The notes under the pieces are model-generated. The model ran no database searches and had not been told where the DNA came from. It saw nothing but the letters and a program-made list of their open reading frames with translations. From contig CM077676.1 of the NCBI GenBank assembly GCA_039707655.1, positions 451,273,379-451,337,378 of the forward strand: a stretch of 64,000 nucleotides of DNA. Reading direction: 5' to 3'. A program made the position numbers and the translations under genes. Shown here piece after piece: positions 22,183 through 34,502 of this stretch; positions within the stretch are counted from its first letter, which is position 1; the number at the start of each line of letters is the position of its first letter. This DNA is from Elymus sibiricus (Eukaryota; Streptophyta; Magnoliopsida; Poales; Poaceae).

Positions 22183-22768
22183 CTCCCTGTCTGTTCCACA
22201 ATGTAGTGCGTATAGATTTTTTGAAAAGTCAAACGTTACAAACTTTGACCAAGCTTGTAGAGAAAAACATATACATCAAGAATACCAAATACGCGAACCA
22301 ACATGTGGTTGGATGGTTAGAGGGACTGTGGTATCCTCAGCCCACCAGGGTTCAAATCCTGGTGCTCGCATTTATTCCTGGATTTATTGCAGGATTTCCG
22401 GCGATGTGCATTCAGTGGGAGGAGACGTTCCCGTCGACGACGAGGTGCCTACGGTGACTTCGTAAATTTCAAGATGATATGCCGGCTCAGTCTCTCGGAG
22501 GTGCTCATAGGGGTAGGGTGTGCGTGTGTGCGTTCATAGGGGTGAGTGTATGCGCGTGTATATGAGCGCTTGCGTCTATACTGTGTTCAAAAAAAAAGAA
22601 AAAAAAGAATACCAAATACATATCATTAGATACATCACAAGAAGTACTTTCATATTGTATATATTTGGTCTTGTAGATATAAATAGTTTTCTCTATAAAC
22701 TTGGTCAAAGTTTGTAATGTTTGACCATCTATAAAATCTATATACACTACGTTATGGAACGGAGGGAG
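22183..22768. mobile_element. Stowaway-type MITE interrupted by a SINE
   Basis: Ends 'ctccctgtctgttcc' and 'ggaacggagggag' are flanked by TA. Complementary inner arms ('caaactttgaccaagcttgt' against 'acttggtcaaagtttg') continue on both sides of the SINE. Removing the SINE and one duplication leaves about 259 bp. Same family style as 3013-3241. Confidence 0.88.
22293..22604 (+). mobile_element. tRNA-derived SINE, copy 2
   Basis: Box B 'ggttcaaatcc' at 22349-22359; same body as 4120-4421; A-rich tail ending at 22604. A 15-bp target duplication 'aagaataccaaatac' (22278-22292, 22605-22619) shows it landed inside the Stowaway MITE. Confidence 0.92.
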
Positions 22769-22950
22769 TAGTGCTTGTTTGCATAGGGCCTATAAACTCT
22801 GCCGGCGACACGAGCAAGTCGGAGTCTGTTCGCCAGCCAACCTCCACGGCATGCACACGTGGTCAACTGGTCATCGCTGTTGTCGACCAGTACGCACGGG
22901 AAAATATCACACGATACAACACTTCAAATCATACCATGACACCACTCCAC

Positions 22951-23221
22951 AAAATTCAAAGTTACATGTTTTTTTTTAAAAAAAAAAGTGGTGAGTGCTC
23001 ACAAGATATGTGCCTACAATTGCTAGAATTATGAAAACCAAATTCGAAGTACATGTAGAGAAACAAAAGGCATGAATAGTGTCATAAAAAACACAAAATG
23101 GTACTATTCACAACTAGATTTGTCTTTTTTATTTCGAATTTGGTTCTAATTTTTTTTGGGGGGATTGCAAACACATATCTTGTGAGTATTTAAAAAATGA
23201 TTTTTTAAAACTTTGAATTTT
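22951..23221. mobile_element. Foldback MITE-like element
   Basis: Left arm 'aaaattcaaagtt' and 'ctcacaagatatgtg' are mirrored by the right arm ('cacatatcttgtgag', 'aactttgaatttt'), giving about 60-bp interrupted arms around a 150-bp centre. No clear target duplication, so the superfamily is undecided. Confidence 0.65.
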
Positions 23222-23815
23222 GAGATTTTTTTTGACTTGCAAGGCGGAGATATTTCATTAAGAGAGAAAAAAGCAAAATACAAAGTGACCCGGTTTATGA
23301 GGAAAACTAGGCCGAAAAAAAACACAAAACCAAAAGAAAAGAAAAACAACACCGATTACAACACGAACAAACCACCTCCACCTATCATGACCTCCTTCCG
23401 AAGTGATTGTGAGCCAAATCTTCGACAACGCCTTCAAGAAGGAAAGCAGCATCAGCTAACACCATCGGCAGAGGCATCAGCTGACACCGTCGGCAGCGGC
23501 ATCGACCCCCGTCGACCACAAGCTTTCGTCGAGACCAGCACACGACCGCTCCACCGAACCATGGGAATGGTACGTCCAAGCCAACAACCCCCAACGCTGC
23601 TTCCTACTCCAACTCGGCCCAAGCACAGCGGTGAGGGACAGCTGTTCGACAATGCCTCCAAGGTGTAAAAGGACGCCCGCAAGCGCCAACATTGCCGGCA
23701 GCTTACGCCCAGAGCCTTATATCTCACCACCTCTACAGACTCCGGGGTGGGAGCCAAGCCAAACCGAACCTGCGAGACCAAGCCTTGACTCCGCTCGTAT
23801 TCAACAATGGCGAAA
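23222..23815 (-). mobile_element. Possible minus-strand retroposon remnant
   Basis: The plus strand starts with a T-run (23226-23233) followed by 'gacttgcaaggcggagatat'. Read on the minus strand this is an A-tail after 'aatgaaatatctccgcc', a 3' end style seen in grass non-LTR retroposons. There is no coding motif or target duplication, and the far boundary is arbitrary. Confidence 0.35.
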
Positions 23816-24212
23816 CCAGACTAATTGGATAGGAAGGGCGCCACGGCATACGCATCACCATGGTGGATTGCGTGACGAGTTCGAGGACGAGAGTGACGAG
23901 TTCGAGGACATCGACTGGGACAACCTGTAGGGTGTCCATAGGAGTAGATCGTAGTAATGTTAGGGTGATCTAGTTGTTTGGATGTTCGTTTAATCTATGC
24001 AATGTTTGGATGTTTAAAACTTTAAATGTTTGAAGTGAACTATGCAATGTTTGGATGTTAAAAAAATATTTAAATGTCTGAAGTGCACTATTTTAGGGCA
24101 GCTGTTGAAGATGAAGATTTTCCGAGTCCTCTAAAAAAAACCAGTTTTTGATGCTTCAAATTTACGCCAACAATGTTGTGTGCCTAAAATAGAGTTGTTG
24201 TTGGAAATGCTC
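23816..24212 (+). mobile_element. 3' end of a Harbinger-like element with acidic ORF tail
   Basis: A frame ends with His- and Asp/Glu-rich sequence ('HTHHHGGLRDEFEDESDE', stop 23928-23930). The segment closes with 'ttgttggaaatgctc' followed by TAA (24213-24215), like the terminus and target site of the element at 6828. The left end is missing. Assignment rests on the terminus style only. Confidence 0.4.
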
Positions 24213-24427
24213 TAATGATCGGCGTTTGAGTTGCCCTAAAGGTGACAATGCGCCGTGGTGGAGTTCAAAACCAAACTGCTAGAGATAGAGGACACACCAC
24301 AAGGGAATGTTTCTCTTTTTAGGTAAGATGATTGTGCTACCGCTTAATGTAGAGATAATTACACAAAAACCACTATATTTAATGTTAGAGTGATAAAAAA
24401 CCACATGGTTAGAAAAGGACCACTTTT

Positions 24428-25102
24428 ATTGCAATCCTTTTTTTCTTCTGTGGAAGAAGGAGGACCCTTTGGCTAGGGTTTCTCGTGCCTCCCGCTGGTG
24501 TCGCCATCGGTCTACCTCATCTCTTGTGGTCGTAGGGCTATGGAGGTGTGGTGGATCCTGGCCCTTGCCGGCGGGAGGGCTTCGTTTTTTCATACTTTTT
24601 TGAGTTTTGTTAATGTTTGTGTCCGGCTCAAAGAGGCGAGGCGGCGACGACTCTCTGAAAATGGAATAAGATTCTCCCCACCTAATCCCCGTCCCGGTGG
24701 TGTTTCTAGCATTGTCGGAGGGCGTGATAAGGTTTGTCCCTGGCGAATTTCACGGGATTCGGTCGTCGTTGTCTTCGGTGGATCCACGTGAATCCTGTCT
24801 TCGTTCGTCCGTCTTCGTGTTTCTACAGGTTGGATCCTTCCGATCGACGTACGCTTCTCTTGCTGTTCTGGTGCGCTGGTCCTATGGGGCCTTAGCACGA
24901 TGACTTTCCGACTGACCACTACAACAAAGTTTGTCTGGCTCCGATGAGGGAGGGGCGAAGACGGCGGCGCGCCTTTGGCTCACTCCAGTGTTTGTAGTCA
25001 TCGCTAGGTGGTCTACGGACGTGAATGCATTTTTTACTTCTGGTGTTATTTGTACTACCTTGACAGTTGATGAATAGATCGAAAGTTTTCTCGAAAAAAA
25101 AT
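24428..25102 (+). mobile_element. Non-LTR retroposon with A-tail
   Basis: Ends in 'tcgaaaaaaaat' and is flanked by the 10-bp repeat 'gaccactttt' (24418-24427, 25103-25112), with further partial similarity just outside. The 3' part ('gtagtcatcgctaggtggtc', 'ttgatgaatagatcg') is a familiar grass retroposon tail. No reverse transcriptase, so it is a 5'-truncated LINE or a non-autonomous element. Confidence 0.65.
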
Positions 25103-25112
25103 GACCACTTTT

Positions 25113-27239
25113 CATGCTCACCACGTGTGAAGTCCGCGCCATCTCCACCACGTATATACCCGTGGCCGACCGGCTTGCTCGCGCTCTGCCGAACCCACGG
25201 CTCGGTCGCGGACAGCCTCAACGACGGCGGGGCCGCCGCTATGGCCATCTCCGTCCTCGACATCCTATGGCCACACTTCCGATGTATTCATCAACGACGG
25301 TGGTGCTTGTCGCTCGTCGAGGCCAAGCGATGTGCCAAGCGTGGCCGACGTGCTGTGTCCACGTTGCGATCGAGGCGCCCAACATACCCATCCGCCGGTT
25401 CACTCCCACAGCTGCGCGCCGTGCAGACCGGCGCGTGCACGCCCAGCAGCAGCAGCGCCTCGACAACAATGCCGCCACCTTTTTTTTGATGAGTCAATAC
25501 ACCCGCGTGACTTTTGTTTGCACTGTACCATCGGTCAATTTTGGGCCTCAAGCGGCTGGTTTTTTCGTGAGCACTGTCACCCTAGCCTAATCTATGGTTG
25601 TTTTATGTAGCCTTTTACTCTGAAGGGAGTATCACGGAGCCACCGTTCTTGGATGCTGGACGCCTCCGCTTCCCATAAACGAGAGGTGGTGGACTGCCTT
25701 CATCGCCAGCTCATGAACTGCGTGGTTCAGCAAGCGTGTAGCAAGCATGCAGCGGACAGCCATCCTCGTGCCCACGACCGAGCGTCCCGTGCAGTGCAGG
25801 CAGCCACGCCTCACGAGGAGACAAGAATCGTGGACCGCAATGCTGAGAAGTTGCATGCTGTACTTAAAATTGCAGTGTGTCTGGCTCGGGCAGGCGCTGC
25901 CATCTCTTGGCAGAAGGAATCTCATAGGACGGGATGAGAGCACCATAGCCTTCTTTCCGTCTGAGAAAACGGGACCAGGTTCCAGTCCTAGTACTACAAC
26001 TATATCTGTGGTGGAATCTTCTACACCTTGGCTTAAACTTTTTCAGTGAGCTGCATCATTTCAACCGGTCTGTATAAATCATTTCAAACGAATAGCACTT
26101 GCCTTCCCAAAATACCCACGGTGTGGCGCATGGAGTGACTGTACAGCTGTACAGATTTATACCATCCGTGAGGTTACTATGAGTGTTGACATCTTAAATT
26201 TACCTTTTATTCCCCTGCAAAAAGAAAAAAAGAGTACCCACATCTTGAGTGCCTATAAACTATTTTTTTCGAAGGATCCAAAGCTATGTATTAATCAGAC
26301 ACCAATGTTACGAAGAAAACCCATAAAATAAGAGGTGCTTTTACATTGAATATGTTGTGTGAAAAGTAAATACCCTCTAGGTCAGTCCTTCTGTAAATCA
26401 AAACGATTGCTAAATCTTTGATTGTTTTATGCAACCTTGCTAAATTAGTTGGCTGTCTTAAAAAAATCATCTTGGAAGACAGTACGGACAGCTCCTACGC
26501 GAATCCCTATTTTGGGTTAAATGTGTGTGGACGTCCAAAATCTCCCCACTCGGACCCATCCCAAAAGCCCTAGGACCCTATGTTTTCACACTCAACCTCA
26601 CTTTTTTTGCACGCCAGGATCCCGACGTCAAATCCACCTCGGTTGTTGCCGCAACAGCTGTTCGCCCCGAAGGACCCGACCATTAACATCTTCGGCGTTC
26701 CTCTAGACGAGGAGCCCGCGCACGCCACCTGAAACGCCAACAATGATGCCTGAGGGAGAGCCGGAGAGGGCGTGAAACGCCGGTGCGACGGCCCGAGTGA
26801 GAGTTCCTCCTACACGCCAGACCCCCATGCCAGCGGCGCCCGGGCACTCGCTGACTCGCCGCCCTGGCCTTCCCAGTACTCGATGCAGTAATACTATGTG
26901 GCCTTCCAGTCCGAGTACAATACTCGTCGGTCGGGGAGGGGCCCTCGTCGACGGGCACCTGGTCATCGTTCGCCTTGGACATGCCCGATGGATTAAGTTT
27001 AGTAACGGTTCTAAAAATGATGCATTGTAACGTGGAGGAATTACACCAACAATGTGATATTTCTTTCATTTTAATATTTTTGCAGCACACCATCAAGCTA
27101 TCCTTTTTTTTTAACCTAGTTATCCTTTTTAATACAGAACCAAACCAATAGGCATTTGCGCGCACTGCAGAACCAAACCAAGAAGTAAGTCCAACGAGTG
27201 AACCGTGCACGTTACCTGTCGGTACCAAGTACCGCATGA
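25113..27239. other. No supported gene
   Basis: Several GC-rich overlapping frames (25114-25590, 26683-27237) have no motif and no splice support. I looked here for the 5' end of the putative Helitron (TC followed by a pyrimidine-rich 'tctatacta'-like word) and did not find a convincing one. Confidence 0.45.
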
Positions 27240-28510
27240 CAGAACGGCGGCGGAGGACGCTTCACGCGCGCCTGCGAAGCAACCCCGAAATCTTCGGCCC
27301 TTCGTTTGCCGCGCCTGCCTCCCTCCTTTCCTCTGACTTCTTTTTTGACCCTGCTTGACTGCGATTTACCCTCCGGAGAAAGTGAGGAGAGAGACCAGCC
27401 ACTACTCCCTCTCCCCTCCCCATAATTTACGCAGCATTCATTTTCCTTCTCTGAGTTTATGCACATCGAACCAATCCCCACAGAAATCCAAACGCCGTAG
27501 GTAAGATCTGCTCGCCGCCGCCGGCTCTGTTCTTCCTTGGTCGCATCATGCGGTGGAGCAGCGGGCTAGCTGCGCGTCTTGAATCTCGATTCTTGTTTTT
27601 TTTGCCCTGAAGATTTTGGTTCGACCCTGTTCCTATCGCCTGTTTATTGCGATGCGTCAACTTTTTCAAGTTAGTGGTGATTTCTGTTCAATCTCTTCCA
27701 TTCTAGTTAGTTCCTTTTTTTTCCCAAAAAAATATTTAGTTCCTTTTTGCTGCTCTTTCTGCTTCTGATCTTGCATTTGGTGGTGATCCATCGTTGATCC
27801 CCGTTTCGCTCTCTTCTGCATCTTTTGTCGTGGGTTCTAATCTTCTTTTCTTCCTGTGGCGGCGGCTCATTGTTGGAGTCTCGCGAGCACCCCAACACAA
27901 CGGGGATCTCTGTTCCTGTCCTCTTCTCCATCCGAACTGGATCCCCTTATCGCTTCTGTTGCCGTCGTTCGTGGCAAGGGCAACTCGACTATTATGGTGT
28001 GCAAAAAAAACGCGGTTTTTCCCCTTTGCAGTGTGTGGATTTGCACCCTCTTTTCTTGATTCCACTGGTTCTTGTTCCCAATCTGCCCGCTCCGTTCGTC
28101 CTTCCGCTCTCATACTGCTAATTGAAGTTCTCAACCCATCTCCCTGTTTTTTTTATCTTGATCTTGAATATGCCTGATCCTTCTCATCCAAAAGAAGGTT
28201 CCTTTGTTTTATACTGTATTTGGTTTCTTCTTCCAAACTCCTGGGACTTCGTTCTACCCTCACTCTTGGAGTGTGCCGAACTGAGTTATTTGGCGATGTT
28301 GACAGTAAATCGTGTACTGGGTTGATTCAGCTGGAGGATATTCGGTGAAAGCCCTGAATTGTGTACTGTTTATGCATTTTACTGATTATATAAGCATACC
28401 TTATCCACCCGGGGGCTCTTAATCCAAGTTGTCTTAGTACATTTAGTTTACAAGTTGTTAGTTTTCGCTGATAAGGATTTCCATGTTATATTTTGTACTG
28501 AATCTTTCAG
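27240..28510 (+). promoter_or_regulatory. Promoter and split 5' leader of the PP2C-like gene
   Basis: A CT-rich stretch (27290-27480) resembles a plant 5' untranslated exon. It is followed by a good donor 'gccgtag|gtaag' at 27501 and, about 1 kb later, an acceptor 'tctttcag' ending at 28510, 15 bp before the ATG. A leader intron of this size is common in plant housekeeping genes. No clear TATA box. If real, the captured PP2C fragment brought its own promoter. Confidence 0.5.
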
Positions 28511-28525
28511 CAAAGTGACCAGGCA

Positions 28526-30764
28526 ATGGGGAAGGCAATAACAGATAAGCATACTAGAAGACAAGATAATGACGTAATCAAGTATGGGGCATCATCTATG
28601 CAAGGTTGCCGTGATGAAATGGAAGCTGCTGTAAGTTATAATGCAGTACTTCAGAGAATCATTGAGATGATAGTTCTACGTATTATCGATTTTGTTTGCC
28701 ATTACGGTACTGAATTTGATTCGTACCTGTCTTGTTTGCAGTGGACATCTGACGTACATCTACTTGATTATGCGCCCACATTATTTTTTGGTGTTTATGA
28801 TGGCCATGGAGGTTTGATATCTATTCTGATACTGTTAGAGCATATTAAAAGAAGTCATTATAATAATCTAATAGAATTCATAGTTATCCAAAGATACGTA
28901 TCATGTGCATCTGTGTATTACACTATTCATGCATATGCTTTGTATGTGCACTATTTGTTGTAATTATGAGCTGTCAATTAAATATAAACTGTGAGGGGCC
29001 AAACATTTATTTGGTAATTTTTTTTTGGAAAGGAGTTGGAGGGTGGTATGTTAGCACTACTATGCTCAGTACTTCATTGAGCTTTCTGTACAGCGATACA
29101 CATGTTTTATAGTACTGTATGATACATGAGCTTGTGATGTTTTTTACACTGTTTTCATGTATGAGTTTGTACATCCATATGATTGATTCAACCCTTGTTT
29201 CCTGTTATATAAGATGGTTGAGTTGAATCTTTTTCATTCAGGAGCGGAAGTAGCATCGTTTTGTTCGACGCAGTTTCATAAAGAGCTTAAAAAGGATCCA
29301 TCCTATGTCCACAATCTGCGTGCCGCATTGGAGCATGTGTATTCCAGGTTACTTTCTAGATGATTAAATCATGTACTCTTCATTTTAGGCATACAAGTAC
29401 GTAGAGCAATATATGGAACATGTCTGGGGGAGCTTACGATATCGACAGAGGCATGGCGCTTAAAAAATTATCGATTTTATCTATAAAATGCAAATCTGTT
29501 AAGTTTGATTGAACAATATGACCAACTGTGGCCCACACAAGATACAAGGGTTAAGTGTCTCTACATATGTTTGCATAATTGGCACCCATATATATGCACT
29601 TCCTTTACAATACTGAAAGGTGGAAGGGACAATGCTATGGTGTTGTTCGAGAAAGTACCAATGTTATAACCGTTCTCTCCATAGTTGCTTTGCTAAATAA
29701 GTTACTTCTCGTTGCATGTGTTGATGTTGAAAATGCAATTATTTTATGCTTGTTACAGCATTGATGAGAAGTTGCAAGAATCAGATGAATGGAGGAGGGA
29801 CTTAGCTTATTCTCCTGGTAATAGAAATTTGGTAAGGTGGCTACGGACTGTTGTTTGTGGTGCTAACTGGCTCCCCATGGTGATACTGAATGTTTTTAAA
29901 ACAGAGGTACCACATTACAAATAACCCTTTTCCTGTGTTTGGTTTTGACGTTACATTGGTTGCTTCTTTTATCGAAGGGCACATCGACCAATTCCCTCCC
30001 TCGTGGAGGCAGTTGCTGCTTCTCATTTGATTTTGATTCTTTTTCGAAATATACCTCAGTTTGGAGTTTGTTCTGCAGGCACCTTATCTCCCCCCCCCCC
30101 TACAGGAAGGAAGCACATCATGCGTGGCTCTCATCAGGGGCAACCGGATCTATGTTGCAAATGTGGGCGATTCCCGTTGTGTGTTATCAAGGAATGGTCA
30201 GGTATAGTGAACGGCCATGTGGGGCATCCTATTATGTCATAATGAAGGCATTCAAGTGGTGCTTGACAATTTTCCTATATCAATTTTTTATGGCAAGGCA
30301 ATTGATCTCTCAATCGATCACAAACCAAACTACCGACATGAAAGAAAGAGAATTGAAAAGGCAGGTGGACAAGTGCGCATGGACGAGATCCCGAAGAAAG
30401 TTATGGGTGACATGAAGTTGGGCATCCATCGCGTTGAGGGAAAATTACACATATCCAGAGCGATTGGTATATTCTTTATCTGATTTCGCTGACATTTGTG
30501 TATACAATCTATTCATTGCTGATGGGCATTTTGACTTCATACATTTTAGGTGATTTTGAATTCAAGCAGGACCCAACTTTGTCGCGTCAAGATCAAATGG
30601 TGACATGTTGTCCAGACATATGCGATGTACGTTTGCAACTCTATTGGTTAAACTTTGTACATTTGTTTCTGATAGGTGTGGTCTTATGGAAATGATCTTT
30701 TGTTTTTCTAGGTGCCGATAACAAATGATACGGAATTTTTTGTTATAGCAAGTGCAGGTATCTG
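28526..30764 (+). CDS. Protein phosphatase 2C, exons 1-8 (5' part of a chimera)
   Basis: Eight exons with GT/AG borders and compatible phases: 28526-28630, 28742-28811, 29242-29347, 29759-29879, 30079-30201, 30298-30466, 30550-30626, 30712-30764. The product has PP2C blocks in order: 'KYGASSMQG', '[10 protein letters not shown]', 'ALEHVYS', 'GNRNLVRWL', '[16 protein letters not shown]', '[16 protein letters not shown]', '[12 protein letters not shown]', '[19 protein letters not shown]' and 'VTCCPDIC'. PP2Cs are Mg/Mn-dependent Ser/Thr phosphatases. Two metal-site Asp residues are replaced: 'MEDA' reads MEAA, and 'ASDGIW' reads ASAGIW. The family C-terminal third ('DVMSSQ' onward) is absent; after the phase-2 donor at 30765 the next in-phase exon is the RPA-like one at 41908. 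No frameshift or stop is seen inside the eight exons. Best read as a captured, probably catalytically dead fragment. Confidence 0.75.
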
Positions 30765-31026
30765 GTAAGTCTGAGCTAAAAATAACATAAGAGGCTGTTT
30801 CATTATGACTTAATTCCAAGTACAATACTTGATCTATAGTGAACTTAATCTCAATTACTATTATTTTTCGTGCTTGTTTCAATGTAGGCTAGTACGTAGT
30901 ATTTATCACTAGATGTTTATAACATTTAATTTGGTTTAGTTAAGTTTGATCTGCCTGGTACTTACTACAATGCTCTGAGTTTCTTCATTGTGATGTGTAA
31001 TTCAGTTTTACATTTCTCGAACTGTA

Positions 31027-32447
31027 GGATATTGACAGAGCTTTTTCAGGTCCAGAATTCCAGCTGCCGGTATTCTCCCTCCTTGTGTGAATCTTGCATA
31101 TTTAGAGAGAAAAGGCATTAGAATAGCTCCACAAGGTATTATATTGATTAAAAACACTATAAATAACAACAGTAAAACGTGATGCAAAATGGACATATCA
31201 GAGGTTCACTCGAATATTCATTCGTGTGGGTATAGGGGTCAATATGGGTGTCCACGGCTCCGATGTTGATCATTGATCGGAAAGTGTTCCGGGTCATGTC
31301 TATACTTCACCGAACCTATAGGGTCACACGCTTAAGGGTCATCTATCTGCTGAATACTAGACGGGGAGTCTGAGAGAAAATCACCGAAAAAGTTTCGGAC
31401 GAAACGGAAACGTTCCGGAGAGGACACCGTAATAGTTCCGGTAAAACTGAAAAGTTGTTTCAGGGGATACCATTAAGTCAAATTGGTTTTGGCACACGCC
31501 AGGAAATTCTTGGAGGATGCCAGAAGTGTTCTGGAAACTTCTGGGAATTTTCCGGGATAAAAACCGGAAATGTTCCGGAGCTGCCGGAACCGATTTGGTA
31601 GCTTTTCGCTGAAGAAAAACATTGTTTCAGAATTGTTTTGGAATGCGTTCAAAATTGTTTTAGTGGGTACTAGAATTATTCTAGGCACACAGAAATAATT
31701 TGGGATTTAACGGACGCAGAAAAATGTCTTCGTGAATAATGAAAGTGCTTTTTGGGTTTTTCTTCTAGAAGAAAATCACTTTTGGTGAGAGATAAAGGTG
31801 TGTGAAAGGTGGTGCCCCCCCCAAGGGGGCAGCTTCAAATTTCGTCCATGGTGGTGTGTGGGGGGGGGGGGGGCCTTGGGGTTTCCTTCCACCTCATGGT
31901 GGATATGTTCTACACACACCCTTATGTGGCATTTGGGTGAAAAGATCTTGAGCCCCTTTTGGTCTTTTTACCCCTTGCCTCTACCCCTTGCTCCTACTAT
32001 AAATAGAGGTGGAGGGGGCTGCCTAAAGACTCATCCTTGCTTTCATACACATGCCATTTGACTTGTCTGGCTTCTCTCTCCCTCCCAGCGAAATAGTTTC
32101 GTAGAGCCGAAAGGCTGTCTCGGTTCCGGCAGGAACTAGTTCTGGACGACGAAGCCCTGCCGGATAGCTCACACCGTATGTGTGCAACCCCGTAGAGAGG
32201 TCGTAGTTTTGATCTTTTGCCCAAGGGGCTGTTCGAGTGTCCTCCCGAAGGGCTGTCCGAGTTTCCGTTCGAGTTTCGAGGGTCCTCCCGAAGGGCTGTC
32301 CGTGACATCGTCCGAGGGACTGTCCGACCGCCTCCCGAAGGGCTGTCAGACGAGAGAGTACATCCTCGCGGTTGGGAGGTTGTAAATCCTAGCTGCGGGA
32401 ATCTGCACTGACGATCTACGCCGACTCTTCTTCTGCTGCGCTACGAG
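31027..32447 (+). repeat. Truncated LTR carrying the same nested solo-LTR end as element 1
   Basis: 31033-31200 equals the last part of the solo LTR and ends 'ggacatatca' at the same 'gaggt' junction as in element 1. The flank matches specifically tandem copy 2 there ('acgtgatgc', 'cacacgc', 'caccgaaaaag'). The Copia LTR then runs to 'gctacgag' (32440-32447), where it jumps into pol. Confidence 0.85.
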
Positions 32448-34471
32448 GTATGGAACGGGAAGAAACCCGGTTTATCGCATCTCAGAATTTGGGGTTGTGG
32501 GGCATATGTAAAATGTTTACAACCTACCAAACTCGATCCCAGATCAGACAAATGTTACTTTGTAGGTTATCCCAAGGAAACAATTGGGTATTCCTTCTAC
32601 CACCCGTTCGATAACAAAGTGTTTGTTGCCAGAAATGGACAATTTCTTGAGAAAGAGTTTCTCGCTAAAGAATTAAGTGGGAGGACACTACAACTTAATG
32701 AGATTAGTGAATCTTAGGCAACCGTTGATATGGCTAAGGAACCGGAAGTAATTCCGCAAATTATCCCTACAACCGAGCCGGAAGTTGTCGCATGTGATGC
32801 GGAGACTTCAGACAATGTTGTAACTGAACCACGCAGACCAGGTAGGGCTATCCAGCCACCTGAGTGGTTTCATAACGAAATCTTCATTCTTGAAGACGAT
32901 GAACCTGCGCACTACAAGGAAGCGGTGGTGGGGCCCAGCTCAAGGGAATGGCAGAAGGCCAGGAAATCTGAGATGGAATCCATGTACGAAAACCAAGTTT
33001 GGAACTTGGAAGAACTTCCAGATGGCGTAAAACCCATCGGTTGTAAATGGATTTTGAAAAGAAAGACGGACGCGGATGGTAACATTACTATCCACAAAGC
33101 TAGACTTGTCGCGAAAGGGTTACGCAAGTTCCAGGAGTGGACTACGACGAGACTTTCTCGCCCGTAGCTATGCTTAGGTCTGTTCGGATATTACTAGCAA
33201 TTGCTGCTTATTTCGATTATGAAATATGGCAGATGGATGTCAAAACGGCTTTCCTAAATGGAAACCTCAAAGAGGTTGTATACATGATACAACCAGAAGG
33301 TTTTGTCGATCCTAAGAATGCTGGAAAGGTATGCAAGCTTCAGAAAACCATTTATGGTCTGAAGCAAGCATCAAGGAGCTGGAACATTCGTTTTGATGAA
33401 GTGGTCAAAGAGTTTGGCTTCATCAGGAATGACGAAGAATCTTGTGTTTACAAGAAGTTTAGTGGGAGCGCAAAAGCATTTCTAATATTGTATGTGGATG
33501 ACATATTGTTGATTGGAAATGACGTGAATTTCCTTAGCGAAATAAAAGACTCATTGAAGAATTTTTTTTCAATGAAAGACTTAGGCGAAGCGGCATATGT
33601 ATTGGGCATCAGAATCTATAGAGATAGATCACAACTCCAGATAGCGCTTAGCCAAAGCACGTGCATTGACAAGGTTTTGAAAAGGTTCAACATGGAGAAC
33701 TCCAAGAAAGGCCTACTCCCCATGTTACCTGGCACAGTGCTTTGCAAGAATCAGTGTCCTCGGACTCTCGATGAGCGAGTACAGATGAATGATGTTCCAT
33801 ATGCCTCGGCAGTTGGTTCTATTATGTATGCCATGCTATGTACAAGACCGGACGTTTCCTATGCGCTAAGTGTTAGCAGCCGGTACCAAAGTGATCCAGG
33901 ATTGGAACACTGGGCCGCAGTCAAGGGTATTCTTAAGTACCTCAGAAGGACCAAGGATTTACTCCTTGTGTATGGAGGTGATGAAGAGCTCATTGTAAGT
34001 GGTTACACTGATGCAGGCTTCATGACTAACCCAGATGACTTCAAATCTCAATCAGGCTATGTTTTCATATTGAACGGCAGCGTAGTTGATTGGAAAAGTT
34101 CCAAACAAAAGACTGTGGCGGATTCTACGACGGAGGCGGAATATGTTGCTGCTTTAGAAGCCTACAAGGAGGCGGTATGGATCAAGCAATTTCTTGAAGA
34201 CCTTGGTGTGGTTCCAAGTGCTCTGGACCCGGTGGAGATCTATTGTGATAATAGTGGCGCCGTGGCTCAGGCAAGGGAGCCAAGTTCGCACCATAAGACA
34301 AGACATATTGAATGCAAATATAAACTCATTCGACATCATGTCGAAGCGGGTTTAGTGAAAGTACGCAAAGTTCACATGGATCTGAATGTGTCAGACCCGA
34401 TGACAAAGCCTCTACCACGAGCAAAGCATGAGCAGCACCGGATTGCCATTGGTGTTAGGGAAGCCATGTAA
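32448..34471 (+). pseudogene. Copia integrase tail, reverse transcriptase and RNase H, complex 2
   Basis: Resumes at 'WNGKKPGLSHLRIWGCG', the integrase C-terminal region, after a deletion equal to about 3.4 kb of element 1. A TAG at 32715-32717 and a 1-nt deletion near 33121 break the frame. From 33137 to 34471 the RT/RNase H frame is open, with 'QMDVKTAFLNGNL', 'LYVDDILLIGN', 'SGYTDAGFMT' and 'IYCDNSGAV'. It keeps the bases at 32546-32547 that element 1 lost, so it is not a simple copy of the present element 1. Confidence 0.9.
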
Positions 34472-34502
34472 CTGGATTATGACTCTAGTGCAAGTGGGAG
34501 TC

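Noticed and set aside
22305..22365. tRNA gene suggested by box A/B
   Set aside because: The region does not fold into a tRNA and is the head of a SINE with target duplications.
24498..24791. 97-codon frame as a gene
   Set aside because: Lies within the A-tailed retroposon 24428-25102 and has no recognised domain.
26683..27237. 184-codon minus-strand frame
   Set aside because: No motif; spans a composition break and the promoter region of the PP2C-like gene.
27501..30764. Intact functional PP2C gene
   Set aside because: The conserved C-terminal third is missing and two metal-site Asp residues are replaced.
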